Assembly (NCBI GenBank): GCA_963579025.1
Contig: CAUZFZ010000075.1
Coordinates: 1-45,796, forward strand
Direction: 5' to 3'
Length of the DNA: 45,796 nt
Source: CAUZFZ01 sp963579025
Lineage (GTDB): Bacteria > Planctomycetota > Planctomycetia > Planctomycetales > Planctomycetaceae
This document shows, piece by piece, positions 1-9,272 of this stretch (its first letter is position 1; every line of letters starts with the position of its first letter). The notes under the pieces are model-generated. The model had not been told where the DNA came from. It saw only the letters and a program-made list of their open reading frames with translations, and did no database searches. A program made the translations under genes and the position numbers.

Positions 1-99
1 GGGGCACGCTCGACTGGGGCACGCTCGACTGGGGCACGCTCGACTGGGGCACGCTCGACTGGGGCACGCTCGACTGGGGCACGCTCGACTGGGGCACGC
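1..99. repeat. 15-bp tandem repeat abutting the first gene
   Basis: The unit GGGGCACGCTCGACT is repeated six times without a mismatch (1-90), and a partial seventh copy (91-99) runs straight into the ATG at 100. The array is open at the left edge, so its true copy number is unknown. Because the unit is a multiple of three, it has no stop in the frame of the downstream gene and would read Gly-Ala-Arg-Ser-Thr if translated. The GGGG of the last copy lies 5 bases before the ATG and could act as a weak ribosome binding site. Whether the array is a 5' leader, intergenic minisatellite or the end of an upstream coding repeat cannot be decided from this window. Confidence 0.95.
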
Positions 100-2829
100 A
101 TGATCCAAGGGAGTCCAATCGCTGCTCAGTCTTCCATCGCCGTGGAGATTCGTGCGCAAAGGGGCGTTCGGCTGTTCGTGAGACCGTTCCTAAGCATCTG
201 CGTGGTACTGGCGACCGTGCTTGTGCCGAGTTCTGGTTTTGCACAGGACGAAATATCTCCCGTCCCAGACCTGACCGGTGAGTTTCCGGGAACGCGTGGT
301 GAAGAGGACGACTGGTTCGGGTACGAGGCTCCGCTGCAGTTTGGAATTCAGGGCGGCGAGACTTACGTCAGCCCGGAATGGCTCGTCACAGTCGAGCACT
401 TCCGACCGATTGGCAACCGCCAAATCGGCGGCGACGAAATCGTCACGTACGTCGACGCCCGCTTTGGTTTCGGGCCCGAACGACGTGTTGCCAATCTGGG
501 TGCGGGAATTCGCTACTTCTCGAAGCGGATGAATACAATCGTCGACGGCAATCTCTGGTACGACAACGACTGGACGGAGACCAATCGCTTCGAGCAGATC
601 ACCATCGGAGGTCAGATTCAAAATGAATGGGCGACAGCACGGCTCCACATTTACACACCGATCGGTGAAGAGGTTCAGGCAGCCGGCTTCTCCAATACGT
701 CGAGTACTCCGGTGTTTTTTGCTCAGCAATTGTCGTTCTCTCGTTTCCGATTCGATGAAGTGGCCTACCAAGGTTTCGATGCGGAGGTCGGCGGAATTCT
801 GACCACAGCCTGGAAGGAATCCCGGCTCTACGCCGGCATCTACCACTTCGAAGCCGAAACGAACGTGCCGGAACTGACCGGAGTGAGCGATCGCGTCGAA
901 GAGGACCTGGGAGCAGGTTGGACGGCCAGTCTCGGGGTCACGCACGACGACGTTACTGACACGTCTCTCATGTTCCGCATGACCTGGGAAATTGGCGGCG
1001 TACCTCGCGGTTACTTTGGTCAGAACATCAAGCATCGTCTCGCCGAAGCTCCGCGACGCAACTACAACGTCGTTCTGCAGGAACGCAGTCAACTCGACCC
1101 ACTGTTCGCCTCGAGTGCCACGACCGGCAATATGCTGAACATCATCCACACCCGTTCCACAGCGTCCGGAACGGGCATCGAAAACGGATCGTTCGAAAAC
1201 CCGTTCACAAGTCTGGCCGACGCAGCCGCTGCTGCTGCCGCGAGTTCGACCGAAGACATCATCCTGGCCCACGCTGGCAGCGTGTTTGACGGTCAGGGCA
1301 TCCAATTGCCGGCCGACACTCGGCTCCTGGGAGATGGAGCCAGTATTACAGTGAACACGGCCGAATTCGGGACTTTGGCACTACCTCGCGGCAACAATCT
1401 GACGGCAACCCCGATCATCCAGAATTCGCCAGCGACAAACGCCGCAATTCAGGTCGCCAGCAATGTGGAAGTCAAGAACGTCGACATTCGTTCGGCGCTG
1501 GGTGACGGCCTGTCCGGAAACGTCGTCGATGGCACGGTACTGGTTCAGGATGTGAGCATCGACGGAGCTGTTGACGGTGTTGCCATACGCACCAGCACAT
1601 CCGACGCGGCCTTTACGTTCGACAATCTGAGCGTTGCAAATACGTCAGATCACGGCATTGAGCTGGCTAACAACGACAGCGGATCGACGTTCGCGTTCAC
1701 GGGAACCACCACGATCGACACAACGGCGGACGCCGCCTTCCGCATTGGTGGTGGTGCCGCGACGGTGGGAGTGGGCAATATTCTAATCACGAACTACTCA
1801 GCTCGAGCCATCGACCTGTTCCAGAACGGCGGTCCGGTGAGCTTCTCGAACGCTCTGAACCTCTCCAACTCGCTGGCATCAACGACGGAGACGATCCGTA
1901 TCCAACAGTCCGACGGAGCTGTCACGTTTGACGACGTAGACATCGATGACAGTTTCCTGATGACGGCAACGGGTACACCGGCCGCAACAGTCAATCTTCT
2001 GAGCAATTCGAACACGGTCACTTTCCGGACGCTGACCGTCAACGCCACAAACCGAACGGCTCTGTCGGCCTTGAACGGATCAAATGGCGACACGCTGCGT
2101 ATCGAAAGCGGGACGATTGGTTCGACCAATGCCACTGCCGTTTCTCTGCGAAACCTGACCAACATGTCCATCACACTGCAGAGTGTCTCGGCGCTTAACG
2201 CAACAACCAGCGGAATCGAAATTATCAATTCCGGTGACTTCGCGAGCAATGATGTATTCCGGATCGTCGGCCTGGGTACGGACCCTGGGGCTGGCGGAAC
2301 AATTACAACAACGGGTGTGGGCGTGAACATTCAGGATTCGGCGGACATCTTCCTGAACTTCATCGACATCACTGCGACAGTTGCCGGCATTCGTGTCGCG
2401 GACAGTGACGACATCACTATCAACGGCAATCTGCTGCAGAGCACGAGCAATAACTGGGTTGCCATTGATCTGAATTCCGGCCTGACTGGAACGGGTATTG
2501 GCGGCCAGAATGTTGTCACCAACAACAACATCACCGGATCAGTCGGGACCATGCAGACCGGTATCAATCTTGAAACCGGCAGTGGCAATCCATTCGCGAC
2601 TGAGGTGACGTTTGGTGGCAACGTCATCTCGTTGTCTGGGGCGACGTCGACGGGCTTTGACTTTCTCGCTACCGGCAGTGCATCGTCCTCTGGCACTGCC
2701 GGCTTCATCGAACTGTTGAGCACCGGTCAGGACAATGGCGTGAGCGCGGCCACTGACTTCAATTCTGCCACACAGAATGGCGCTGAGATTAACGGCCAGA
2801 TTCTGATCAACGGCGTGCCCATGCCATAG
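100..2829 (+). CDS. Inverse-autotransporter-like outer membrane protein with beta-helix passenger
   Basis: The protein is 909 residues from the ATG at 100. An extended N-terminus ends in a hydrophobic signal segment (about 28-49, cleavage near GFAQ). Residues about 75-305 alternate polar and aromatic/hydrophobic residues as expected of a beta-barrel. Next comes a linker with RRNYNVVLQER (about 318-328), which resembles the segment that follows the barrel in intimin/invasin-type (type Ve) inverse autotransporters. From about 365 (NPFTSLADA) to the end the sequence is rich in N, T, S, G and short strands typical of a right-handed beta-helix. Barrel-first, passenger-last order supports type Ve secretion. 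GTG codons at 142 and 178 are alternative starts, the latter giving a shorter signal peptide. No LysM or Ig-like repeats are seen. Domain assignment is inferred from pattern; substrate or ligand is unknown. Confidence 0.7.
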   Translation: MIQGSPIAAQSSIAVEIRAQRGVRLFVRPFLSICVVLATVLVPSSGFAQDEISPVPDLTGEFPGTRGEEDDWFGYEAPLQFGIQGGETYVSPEWLVTVEHFRPIGNRQIGGDEIVTYVDARFGFGPERRVANLGAGIRYFSKRMNTIVDGNLWYDNDWTETNRFEQITIGGQIQNEWATARLHIYTPIGEEVQAAGFSNTSSTPVFFAQQLSFSRFRFDEVAYQGFDAEVGGILTTAWKESRLYAGIYHFEAETNVPELTGVSDRVEEDLGAGWTASLGVTHDDVTDTSLMFRMTWEIGGVPRGYFGQNIKHRLAEAPRRNYNVVLQERSQLDPLFASSATTGNMLNIIHTRSTASGTGIENGSFENPFTSLADAAAAAAASSTEDIILAHAGSVFDGQGIQLPADTRLLGDGASITVNTAEFGTLALPRGNNLTATPIIQNSPATNAAIQVASNVEVKNVDIRSALGDGLSGNVVDGTVLVQDVSIDGAVDGVAIRTSTSDAAFTFDNLSVANTSDHGIELANNDSGSTFAFTGTTTIDTTADAAFRIGGGAATVGVGNILITNYSARAIDLFQNGGPVSFSNALNLSNSLASTTETIRIQQSDGAVTFDDVDIDDSFLMTATGTPAATVNLLSNSNTVTFRTLTVNATNRTALSALNGSNGDTLRIESGTIGSTNATAVSLRNLTNMSITLQSVSALNATTSGIEIINSGDFASNDVFRIVGLGTDPGAGGTITTTGVGVNIQDSADIFLNFIDITATVAGIRVADSDDITINGNLLQSTSNNWVAIDLNSGLTGTGIGGQNVVTNNNITGSVGTMQTGINLETGSGNPFATEVTFGGNVISLSGATSTGFDFLATGSASSSGTAGFIELLSTGQDNGVSAATDFNSATQNGAEINGQILINGVPMP

Positions 2830-2952
2830 CAGCCTGTTGATGGGCAGGGGCGAACTGACTCAAGACATCGTGTGTGCCTGTCAATGTCTTTGCTCCGAGG
2901 GATAGTCGGAATTGCAAATTGCAAAGTGAACAACGGCGGAAGACTCACGGCA

Positions 2953-4536
2953 ATGGAATGCGGGGATCAACATTTCAGACAATGCACTCCGGGTCGGTCT
3001 GGATTGACTCGACTCGTCTTGATCACTGCGCTGTTGAGTGGGTGCCAGACGGCGGCTGTTGAGCATCGCGTCGATGATGTCTCGAACGAGCTCGTCGGTC
3101 GATTCGGTGTTTCAGTCATTGAGACGACGTCTGCCACACAGCCCGGATTGCCTCCCGGGGTGGTGCTGGACGACGGACTGTCCGAAACGGAATCCGTGCA
3201 GGTTGCACTTTGGAATAATGCGGCGTTTCAGGAGATGCTGGCCGCACTTGGACTAACTCAGGCCCAGTTACTCGATGCCGGACTGATCAGCGACCCTCAG
3301 TTCTCGATCTTCTTTCCGCTCGGCCCCAAGCAGTTGGAGTTCACGGCTTTTCAGGCTGTTGACGTTTTGTGGCTGCAGCCGATACGAGTTCGGGCGGCTG
3401 AGCTGGACCTTGATCGAGTCAGCCAGATTCTGGTGCAGAATGGACTCGATGTCATTCGTGACGTACGTGTTGCGCATGCGAGTCTGTTGCTCGCTCAGGG
3501 ACAGGCAGAGGCGGCCCGGCAAGCGGAGTCGCTCAGGCGGCAGATTGCGGAACTCGCTCAGAAACGCCTTGATGCCGGTGACATCAGCGAGCTGGAAGCG
3601 ACGGCGGTGCGAATCGACGCCCTGCAGGCTCAAGCCCTGGCGGGACGTGCCAGTCAGGATGTGAGAATTGCCCGCCAACAATTGCTGACGCTGATCGGGC
3701 AGCGGGGAAGTCCAGAATCACACATCCAGAATTCCGAACTGCTGGCCGTCGCGAGTCGAGATGCGGACCTGTCCGCCGCACCACTGGACTCTCTCGACTC
3801 GCTTCTCGATGCCGCGCTGACAATGCGACCAGATCTGCGTGCGGCGGAGATTTCAATTGAGGCGGCTGGCGAACGGGTCGGGCTCGCTCAGAAGCAGTTC
3901 ATGAATCTTGATGCCGTCTACGATGCGAATGGTTCGGGGAATAAAGGTTTTGAGTCGGGACCTGGCCTGCGGTTCACCATCCCGGTGTTCAATCGTAATC
4001 GGGGCGGCATCGCGATCGCGGATGCTCAATGGCAGCAGGCGGCGCGGCAGTACGTGACGGTCCGTGATCGTGTCACGCTCGAGGTCAGCACGGCTCACAC
4101 GCAGCTTGAACAGGCTCAGCAGAATCTGCATCTCCTGCGGACCGAGATTCTTCCGACGCTGCAACTGGCAGAGGGGCTCGCACGACGGAACTACGAAAAC
4201 GGCGGAGCGCCGTATTTTCTCGTGCTGCAGACAACCAGCCAGTATCTGGATTCGCGCATGCGTGAACTGCAGCTTGAAGCCGACGTGCGGCGAGCGCTCG
4301 CTGAACTGGAACGCGGCGTAGGGAAGAAGATCCAGACGAGTCCGGATGCGAGCGGCAGGCTTCCAGAGCCGGGGATTGAGAGTGTCCAGAGCGTGCAGTT
4401 CCGGACTTTGAGTGTTTTGTATCACGCGTCTGAAGTCGAGTCGGACACGGCTGATGCGGTGCGTCCAGTCCGGCATCCGTCAGATTCGACCTACGGTTCT
4501 TCGCGGACAAAGGGATGGCATGCGACGACCCAATAA
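2953..4536 (+). CDS. TolC-family outer membrane efflux lipoprotein
   Basis: This is the outer membrane channel of a tripartite efflux system. From the ATG at 2953 the protein has a basic n-region, a hydrophobic stretch and the lipobox LLSGC (Cys 31), so it is likely lipidated. The body is Ala/Gln/Leu-rich amphipathic helix with two halves, as in TolC/CusC/NodT-type factors, including the VAHASLLLAQGQAEAARQ and HTQLEQAQQNLHLLR helices and a barrel-like RFTIPVFNRNRGG segment at the start of the second repeat. The frame is open further upstream to 2872, but that would put about 27 residues before the signal peptide, so 2953 was preferred. The 3' end overlaps the adaptor gene by 17 bases. The C-terminal 50 residues after the second repeat look disordered. 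Family call is firm; substrate is taken from the pump next door. Confidence 0.88.
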   Translation: MECGDQHFRQCTPGRSGLTRLVLITALLSGCQTAAVEHRVDDVSNELVGRFGVSVIETTSATQPGLPPGVVLDDGLSETESVQVALWNNAAFQEMLAALGLTQAQLLDAGLISDPQFSIFFPLGPKQLEFTAFQAVDVLWLQPIRVRAAELDLDRVSQILVQNGLDVIRDVRVAHASLLLAQGQAEAARQAESLRRQIAELAQKRLDAGDISELEATAVRIDALQAQALAGRASQDVRIARQQLLTLIGQRGSPESHIQNSELLAVASRDADLSAAPLDSLDSLLDAALTMRPDLRAAEISIEAAGERVGLAQKQFMNLDAVYDANGSGNKGFESGPGLRFTIPVFNRNRGGIAIADAQWQQAARQYVTVRDRVTLEVSTAHTQLEQAQQNLHLLRTEILPTLQLAEGLARRNYENGGAPYFLVLQTTSQYLDSRMRELQLEADVRRALAELERGVGKKIQTSPDASGRLPEPGIESVQSVQFRTLSVLYHASEVESDTADAVRPVRHPSDSTYGSSRTKGWHATTQ

Positions 4537-5812
4537 ACTCCCGATTCTGGCCGCTCGACTCTGGACCCTCCTGCTGGTCCTGTGGTGTCTTCCCGGGTGC
4601 GGACCGCAGAAAGCGGCTCCGTCCGCGAAGACAGCACCGGCGAAGATCGAGCATCCGAATGAAGGCGACATTTACCGCATCGTACTGACTGCAAAAGCCG
4701 AACAGCGGCTGCAGATCAGCACGGTACCGGTTGAGCTGGAAGCCTTTTCCAGAAAACGCACGGTCGGCGGCGAGATTGCCATTCCCGACGGCGCGCGTGT
4801 TGTCGTGACGGCTCCCGTCACCGGGTTGCTTCTCAATCCAACTGAAGACGCGAATCTGCCTGAAGACGCGAATCTGCTCGCTGGCCAGAAGGTGACCAAG
4901 GGGCAGATTGTTTTTCGGTTACGGCCGCTCCTCTCGCCCGAGCGCGAAGTTCCGACGGCAGTCGAACGAGTTGTCATCGCCAATGCGAAGGTGCTGCTGA
5001 TTTCGGCGCAGGTCACCGCTGATGGCGATGTGAAGCAGGCCGACGCTCAAATCGAAGCGGCTCAGATCGCTCTGGACCGAGCCCAACAACTGCTGTCGGA
5101 CAGGGCCGGAAGCCGCCGGGATGTGGACGATGCCATCGCCCGACTCGACATTGCCCGACAGTCACGAGCAGCCGCGATGGCTCGCAAGCAACAGCTCGAC
5201 ATGCTGTCGTTGGAAGCGGAGCCCCGTGCCGTCATCGATTTGCCCGTCCTGGCACCACGCGATGGAATCCTGCGAATCGTGTCGTCGTCTGTCGAGCAGA
5301 CGGTCAGTGCGGCCGTGCCGCTGTTTGAAGTCGTCAGTCTCGACACCATGTGGGTTCGCGTTCCCGTCTATCCGGGACTGCGGGACCAGGTCGCGACGGA
5401 AAGTAGCGCGATCGTCAATGACCTTGGCAACTCCGCGATCGGTGTCGACGTCAATCCGGTCGAAGAAGCCCCGCCGAGTGCTGATCCGCTGGCGGCAACT
5501 GTCGACCTGTTTTACGAACTGCCCAATACCGAAGGCCGCTTTCGACCCGGCGAACGAGTGGAGGTGGTGTTAACACTGCGGGGCGAAACGGAATCGCTCG
5601 TCGTCCCGAGAGCTGCAATCCTGAGAGACATCCACGGCGTCGCGTGGGTCTACGTCAATTCGGCTGAGCAAACGTTTGAACGGCATCGGGTCGAAGTTCA
5701 CTTCACCACAGACAAACTGTCCGTCCTCAGTCGAGGCCCCGAAGTCGGCACGTCCGTCGTCGTTGACGGCGCGGCCGAGCTGTTCGGTACAGAATTCGGA
5801 GCTGGTAAATGA
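4520..5812 (+). CDS. RND efflux periplasmic adaptor lipoprotein (CusB/CzcB-like)
   Basis: This is the membrane fusion (adaptor) subunit that links the inner-membrane RND pump to the outer-membrane channel. The ATG at 4520 is preceded by AAAGGGA and lies inside the end of the TolC-like gene. The start MRRPNKL leads into a signal peptide with lipobox LPGC (Cys 27). The expected parts follow: barrel/lipoyl half (VVVTAPVTGLLL), an alpha-helical hairpin rich in A, Q, R (IEAAQIALDRAQQLL), the second lipoyl half (VLAPRDGILRIV) and the beta-barrel and C-terminal domain (RFRPGERVEVVL, LVVPRAAILR). A perfect 18-bp tandem duplication adds a repeated EDANLP-type hexapeptide near residue 112. The stop overlaps the next start as ATGA. 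Lipidation and operon position are seen directly; the metal specificity is inferred. Confidence 0.88.
   Translation: MRRPNKLPILAARLWTLLLVLWCLPGCGPQKAAPSAKTAPAKIEHPNEGDIYRIVLTAKAEQRLQISTVPVELEAFSRKRTVGGEIAIPDGARVVVTAPVTGLLLNPTEDANLPEDANLLAGQKVTKGQIVFRLRPLLSPEREVPTAVERVVIANAKVLLISAQVTADGDVKQADAQIEAAQIALDRAQQLLSDRAGSRRDVDDAIARLDIARQSRAAAMARKQQLDMLSLEAEPRAVIDLPVLAPRDGILRIVSSSVEQTVSAAVPLFEVVSLDTMWVRVPVYPGLRDQVATESSAIVNDLGNSAIGVDVNPVEEAPPSADPLAATVDLFYELPNTEGRFRPGERVEVVLTLRGETESLVVPRAAILRDIHGVAWVYVNSAEQTFERHRVEVHFTTDKLSVLSRGPEVGTSVVVDGAAELFGTEFGAGK
4842..4877 (+). repeat. Perfect 18-bp tandem duplication within the adaptor gene
   Basis: CTGAAGACGCGAATCTGC occurs twice back to back (4842-4859 and 4860-4877). 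It keeps the reading frame and inserts six extra residues between the first lipoyl/barrel strand and the GQKVTKGQIVF turn. A recent slippage event is the simplest explanation. Confidence 0.95.
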
Positions 5813-8800
5813 ACTGGCTCATCTCGACAGCTCTTCGCTTCCGGACGCTGGTCGTCGCGGCGGCGATCGCTTTGATCGTGGTCGGCATCCGCACGGCGGA
5901 TGATGTGCCACTCGATGTGTTTCCCGAGTTCGCACCGCCGCGGGTGGAGATTCAGACCGAAGCGCCGGGGCTGTCCACTGAAGAAGTGGAGAGCCTGGTC
6001 ACGGTGCCCATTGAGAATTCGCTCAACGGCATTCCGTTTCTGGATCACGTGCGTTCGAAGTCTGTGCTGGGACTCTCGTCCGTCCAGCTTTACTTTCAGC
6101 GCGGGTCCGACCTGATCACGGCTCGAAATCTCGTCAATGAGCGACTCTCGCAGACTGCCGCGCGGCTGCCTCGCGTCGTCAATCCGCCTGTGATTCTGCC
6201 GCCACTGTCGTCGCTCAGCCGGGCGATGAAGATCGGGTTGTCGTCCGAAAAACTGTCGCAGATGGAGCTGACTGTTCTGTCGAAGTGGACGATCCGTCCT
6301 CGGTTGATGGCCATTTCGGGTGTCGCCAACGTCGCGATCTGGGGCGATTACGACAAACAGTTTCAGGTACTCGTCGATCCAGATCGGCTGCGGGCCCATG
6401 GCATCACACTCAACACTGTCATGCTGGCCGTCGGCAACTCCGTCGAACCGGTTTCCGGCGGCTTCATTGATACTCCGAATCAGCGTCTGGCCATCCGGCA
6501 CACGTCTGCCGTGCAGAATCCGGAAGACCTGATGAATACGGTGGTGGTGCACCGCAACGGAGCACCGCTGCTTTTGGGCGACGTTGCTGACGTGAAAATC
6601 GGATCGCCGCCACCAATTGGCGACGCCATCATCAATGACGTACCCGGCATTCTACTGATCGTCGAAAAGCAGCCGTGGGCCAACACGCTGGAAGTCACGC
6701 GCGGTGTCGAAGCCGCAATGGAGCAGCTTGCGCCGGCTCTGCCTGACGTCGATGTCGACACGAAGATCTTCCGACCGGCCACGTTCATCGAACGAGCTAT
6801 CGAGAACCTGTCGCACGCCCTGATCATCGGTTGTGTTCTGGTGATCGTCGTGCTCGCGTTGTTCCTGTTCGACTGGCGGGCCGCTGTGATCAGTTCGCTG
6901 GCCATACCCCTGTCGCTCGTGTCTGCCGTGCTGGTGCTTTACTACCGCGGCGGAACGGTCAACACCATGGTGCTTGCCGGTCTGATCATCGCGCTGGGTG
7001 AAGTTGTCGACGATGCGATTATCGACGTCGAAAACATTCTGCGTCGTCTGCGACTGAATCATGAGGCCGGAAATCCGAAGTCGGCGTTTCGAGTCGTGCT
7101 GGATGCGTCGCTCGAAGTGCGCAGCGCCGTCGTGTACGCGACACTGATCGTCGTGCTGACACTGGTTCCGGTCTTCTTCCTCGAAGGTCTGGCCGGTTCG
7201 TTCTTCAGACCTCTGGCAGCGTCTTACATCCTGGCGATTCTCGCATCGCTGGTGACGGCCCTGACGATTACTCCCGCCCTGTCGCTGATGCTTCTACCAG
7301 GATCGGCAAATCGCCAGAGACGCGACGCGCCTCTGGCGGCCGTGCTGAAACGCTGGTATTTGAGAATTCTGCCGCCACTGATTCGGCGGCCGAAGGCGAT
7401 CGTGGGCTTTGTACTGCTTGTGTTTGTCGGAGCGGGCGTCTCTGTACCGCAGCTCGGTGAAGAGCTGATGCCGAAGTTTAAGGAGACCGACTTCCTGATG
7501 CACTGGGTCGAGAAGCCCGGGATCGGTGTCGAAGCGATGAATCGCATCACGATTGCCGCGAGCAAAGAGCTGCGAGGCATCGAGGGCGTCAACAACTTCG
7601 GTTCACACATTGGGCGGGCGGAAGTCGCCGACGAGGTCTACGGACCGAACTTCACCGAACTGTGGATCAGCATCGACACCGACGTCGACTACGACGCAAC
7701 CGTTGCCAAAGTGCAGGAAGCGGTGGATGGCTATCCGGGTCTGTATCGAGACCTGCTGACGTATCTCACCGAACGGATCAAAGAGGTACTGACAGGAGCC
7801 AGCGGCGCGATCGTCGTCCGCATTTACGGGCCGAATCTGGAAGAGCTGCGTGCGAGGGCGGAGGACGTCGCCGCCGTCATGGGTGACGTCGATGGTGTGA
7901 CCAATCTGAAAGTGGAGCCGCAGGTACTGATTCCACAGATCGTGATCGACCTGAAGCCGGAATCGGCCGCTCAGTTCGGTCTGTCACCGGGCGACGTCCG
8001 CCGCGCGACTACGACTCTCATTCGTGGCACGCAGGTGGGGGAGATCTTTGAAGAACAGAAGATCTTTCGAGTTGTCGTGTGGGGATCGGAATCCGTGCGA
8101 CGAGATGTCGATGTACTGCGTGACCTGATGATCGACACGCCCTCGGGGGGACAGGTTCCGCTGGGGGCCGTCGCCGACATCTCGATCCAGCCGGCCGCCA
8201 ACGCGATTCAGCGTATCGGCACGTCTCGCAAACTGGATGTCGTCTGCAACGTATCCGGGCGAGACCTTGGCAGTGTGGCTCAGGAAATCGAGCGGCGCGT
8301 CCTCACGGATGTGACGTTTGAAACAGGTTATCACCCGGAATTCCTCGGCGAGTACGCCGAAGCGAAGGCATCCCGTCAGCGGCTGCTCGGCCTGACCGTC
8401 TTCTCGCTGCTGGGCATCCTGCTGTTGCTGCAATCAGACTTCGGTTCCATGCGCCTGGTGCTGCTGATCTTCCTGACGTTGCCTTTCGCACTGGTGGGCG
8501 GCATCGCCGGAGCGTTTCTGTGTGGTGGTGTGCTGTCACTGGGATCGCTGATCGGTTTCGTGACCGTCCTGGGAGTCGCCGCACGCAACGGGATCATGCT
8601 GATCGATCACTACCGCCATCTGCAGAATGAAGAAGGCGTTCCGTTCGGTCCGGAACTGGTCGTCCGAGGCGCCGCGGAACGGCTTTCCCCGATTCTAATG
8701 ACGGCCCTGACAACCGGCCTCGCGCTGGTTCCATTGGTGGTCACGGGCAACAGGCCGGGGCAGGAAATCGAATACCCGATGGCATTCGTGATCCTCGGCG

Positions 8801-8922
8801 GCCTGGTGACATCAACGCTGCTGAACCTGCTGGTCCTTCCGCCGCTGTTTGCTCGATTCGGCCGGTTTAGCAGCCCGTTGAAGAACGCGTCGCTGCCGAA
8901 CACGAACTCCACACTGCCCTGA
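5809..8922 (+). CDS. Heavy-metal-type RND efflux pump (CzcA/CusA family)
   Basis: This 1037-residue inner-membrane proton-driven pump has the length and layout of an RND permease: TM1 near the start, a large periplasmic loop (porter domain, beginning VPLDVFPEFAPPRVEIQTEA), a six-helix bundle, a second porter loop (ELMPKFKETDFLMH) and the final helices (GFVTVLGVAARNGIMLIDHY). The N-terminal 'DVFPEF..P.V.I.TEAPG' and the acidic TM4 segment GEVVDDAIIDVEN (397-409) match the heavy-metal efflux (HME) branch, where acidic TM4 residues carry protons. The segment differs from the classic CzcA 'GIIVDGAVVMVEN', so the substrate (Cu, Ag, Zn, Co or something else) is not settled. The gene starts at the ATGA overlap with the adaptor gene, completing a tripartite operon. 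The C-terminus is short with no extra domain. No metal-responsive regulator is seen in the window. Confidence 0.92.
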   Translation: MNWLISTALRFRTLVVAAAIALIVVGIRTADDVPLDVFPEFAPPRVEIQTEAPGLSTEEVESLVTVPIENSLNGIPFLDHVRSKSVLGLSSVQLYFQRGSDLITARNLVNERLSQTAARLPRVVNPPVILPPLSSLSRAMKIGLSSEKLSQMELTVLSKWTIRPRLMAISGVANVAIWGDYDKQFQVLVDPDRLRAHGITLNTVMLAVGNSVEPVSGGFIDTPNQRLAIRHTSAVQNPEDLMNTVVVHRNGAPLLLGDVADVKIGSPPPIGDAIINDVPGILLIVEKQPWANTLEVTRGVEAAMEQLAPALPDVDVDTKIFRPATFIERAIENLSHALIIGCVLVIVVLALFLFDWRAAVISSLAIPLSLVSAVLVLYYRGGTVNTMVLAGLIIALGEVVDDAIIDVENILRRLRLNHEAGNPKSAFRVVLDASLEVRSAVVYATLIVVLTLVPVFFLEGLAGSFFRPLAASYILAILASLVTALTITPALSLMLLPGSANRQRRDAPLAAVLKRWYLRILPPLIRRPKAIVGFVLLVFVGAGVSVPQLGEELMPKFKETDFLMHWVEKPGIGVEAMNRITIAASKELRGIEGVNNFGSHIGRAEVADEVYGPNFTELWISIDTDVDYDATVAKVQEAVDGYPGLYRDLLTYLTERIKEVLTGASGAIVVRIYGPNLEELRARAEDVAAVMGDVDGVTNLKVEPQVLIPQIVIDLKPESAAQFGLSPGDVRRATTTLIRGTQVGEIFEEQKIFRVVVWGSESVRRDVDVLRDLMIDTPSGGQVPLGAVADISIQPAANAIQRIGTSRKLDVVCNVSGRDLGSVAQEIERRVLTDVTFETGYHPEFLGEYAEAKASRQRLLGLTVFSLLGILLLLQSDFGSMRLVLLIFLTLPFALVGGIAGAFLCGGVLSLGSLIGFVTVLGVAARNGIMLIDHYRHLQNEEGVPFGPELVVRGAAERLSPILMTALTTGLALVPLVVTGNRPGQEIEYPMAFVILGGLVTSTLLNLLVLPPLFARFGRFSSPLKNASLPNTNSTLP

Positions 8923-9272
8923 TGCCAGCGGTCCAGGTGGGTCGTCTGTGAAAAGACCGTATCAACACCCGGGCGAATATTCGGGAAGTCCGCCCGCCGA
9001 CTGAGGGCAATCGAGCGGTCGAAGCAGGCATGCACGTCTTCATGCGAGGGCCGGTTGCTCCGACGCTTCAACCGAGACAGCACCTTCCGTGAATTCGCCA
9101 GTGTCTCTTTTTCAGTTGGTAAAATATCACGGGAAGTCGTAAGTCGTCTGGATCAAACCGAGACCTGAGTTGCGTCTGTTTCTGGACGGTTTCCAGAGGG
9201 CGATATCCAAACGCCTTTCCAGGTTCGATCGCAGACACGAAGTTAGACTCTTGGGTTTCGAGCGGAGAAAAC
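8923..9272. other. Intergenic stretch without a recognised gene
   Basis: These 350 bases separate the RND operon from the RDD protein gene. No convincing coding sequence, RNA gene or strong terminator hairpin was seen. An AT-richer patch around 9105-9135 (CTCTTTTTCAGTTGGTAAAATATCA) is the most promoter-like part and could serve the gene at 9273, but no clear -35/-10 pair could be assigned. Confidence 0.5.

Noticed and set aside
1..99. CRISPR array
   Set aside because: The 15-bp units touch each other with no spacers; it is a simple tandem repeat.
190..1305. Minus-strand 371-residue open frame
   Set aside because: It lies wholly inside the inverse-autotransporter-like gene and has no recognisable domain.
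8610..9083. Minus-strand open frame across the end of the RND pump
   Set aside because: Most of it overlaps the pump on the other strand and the sequence has no domain features.
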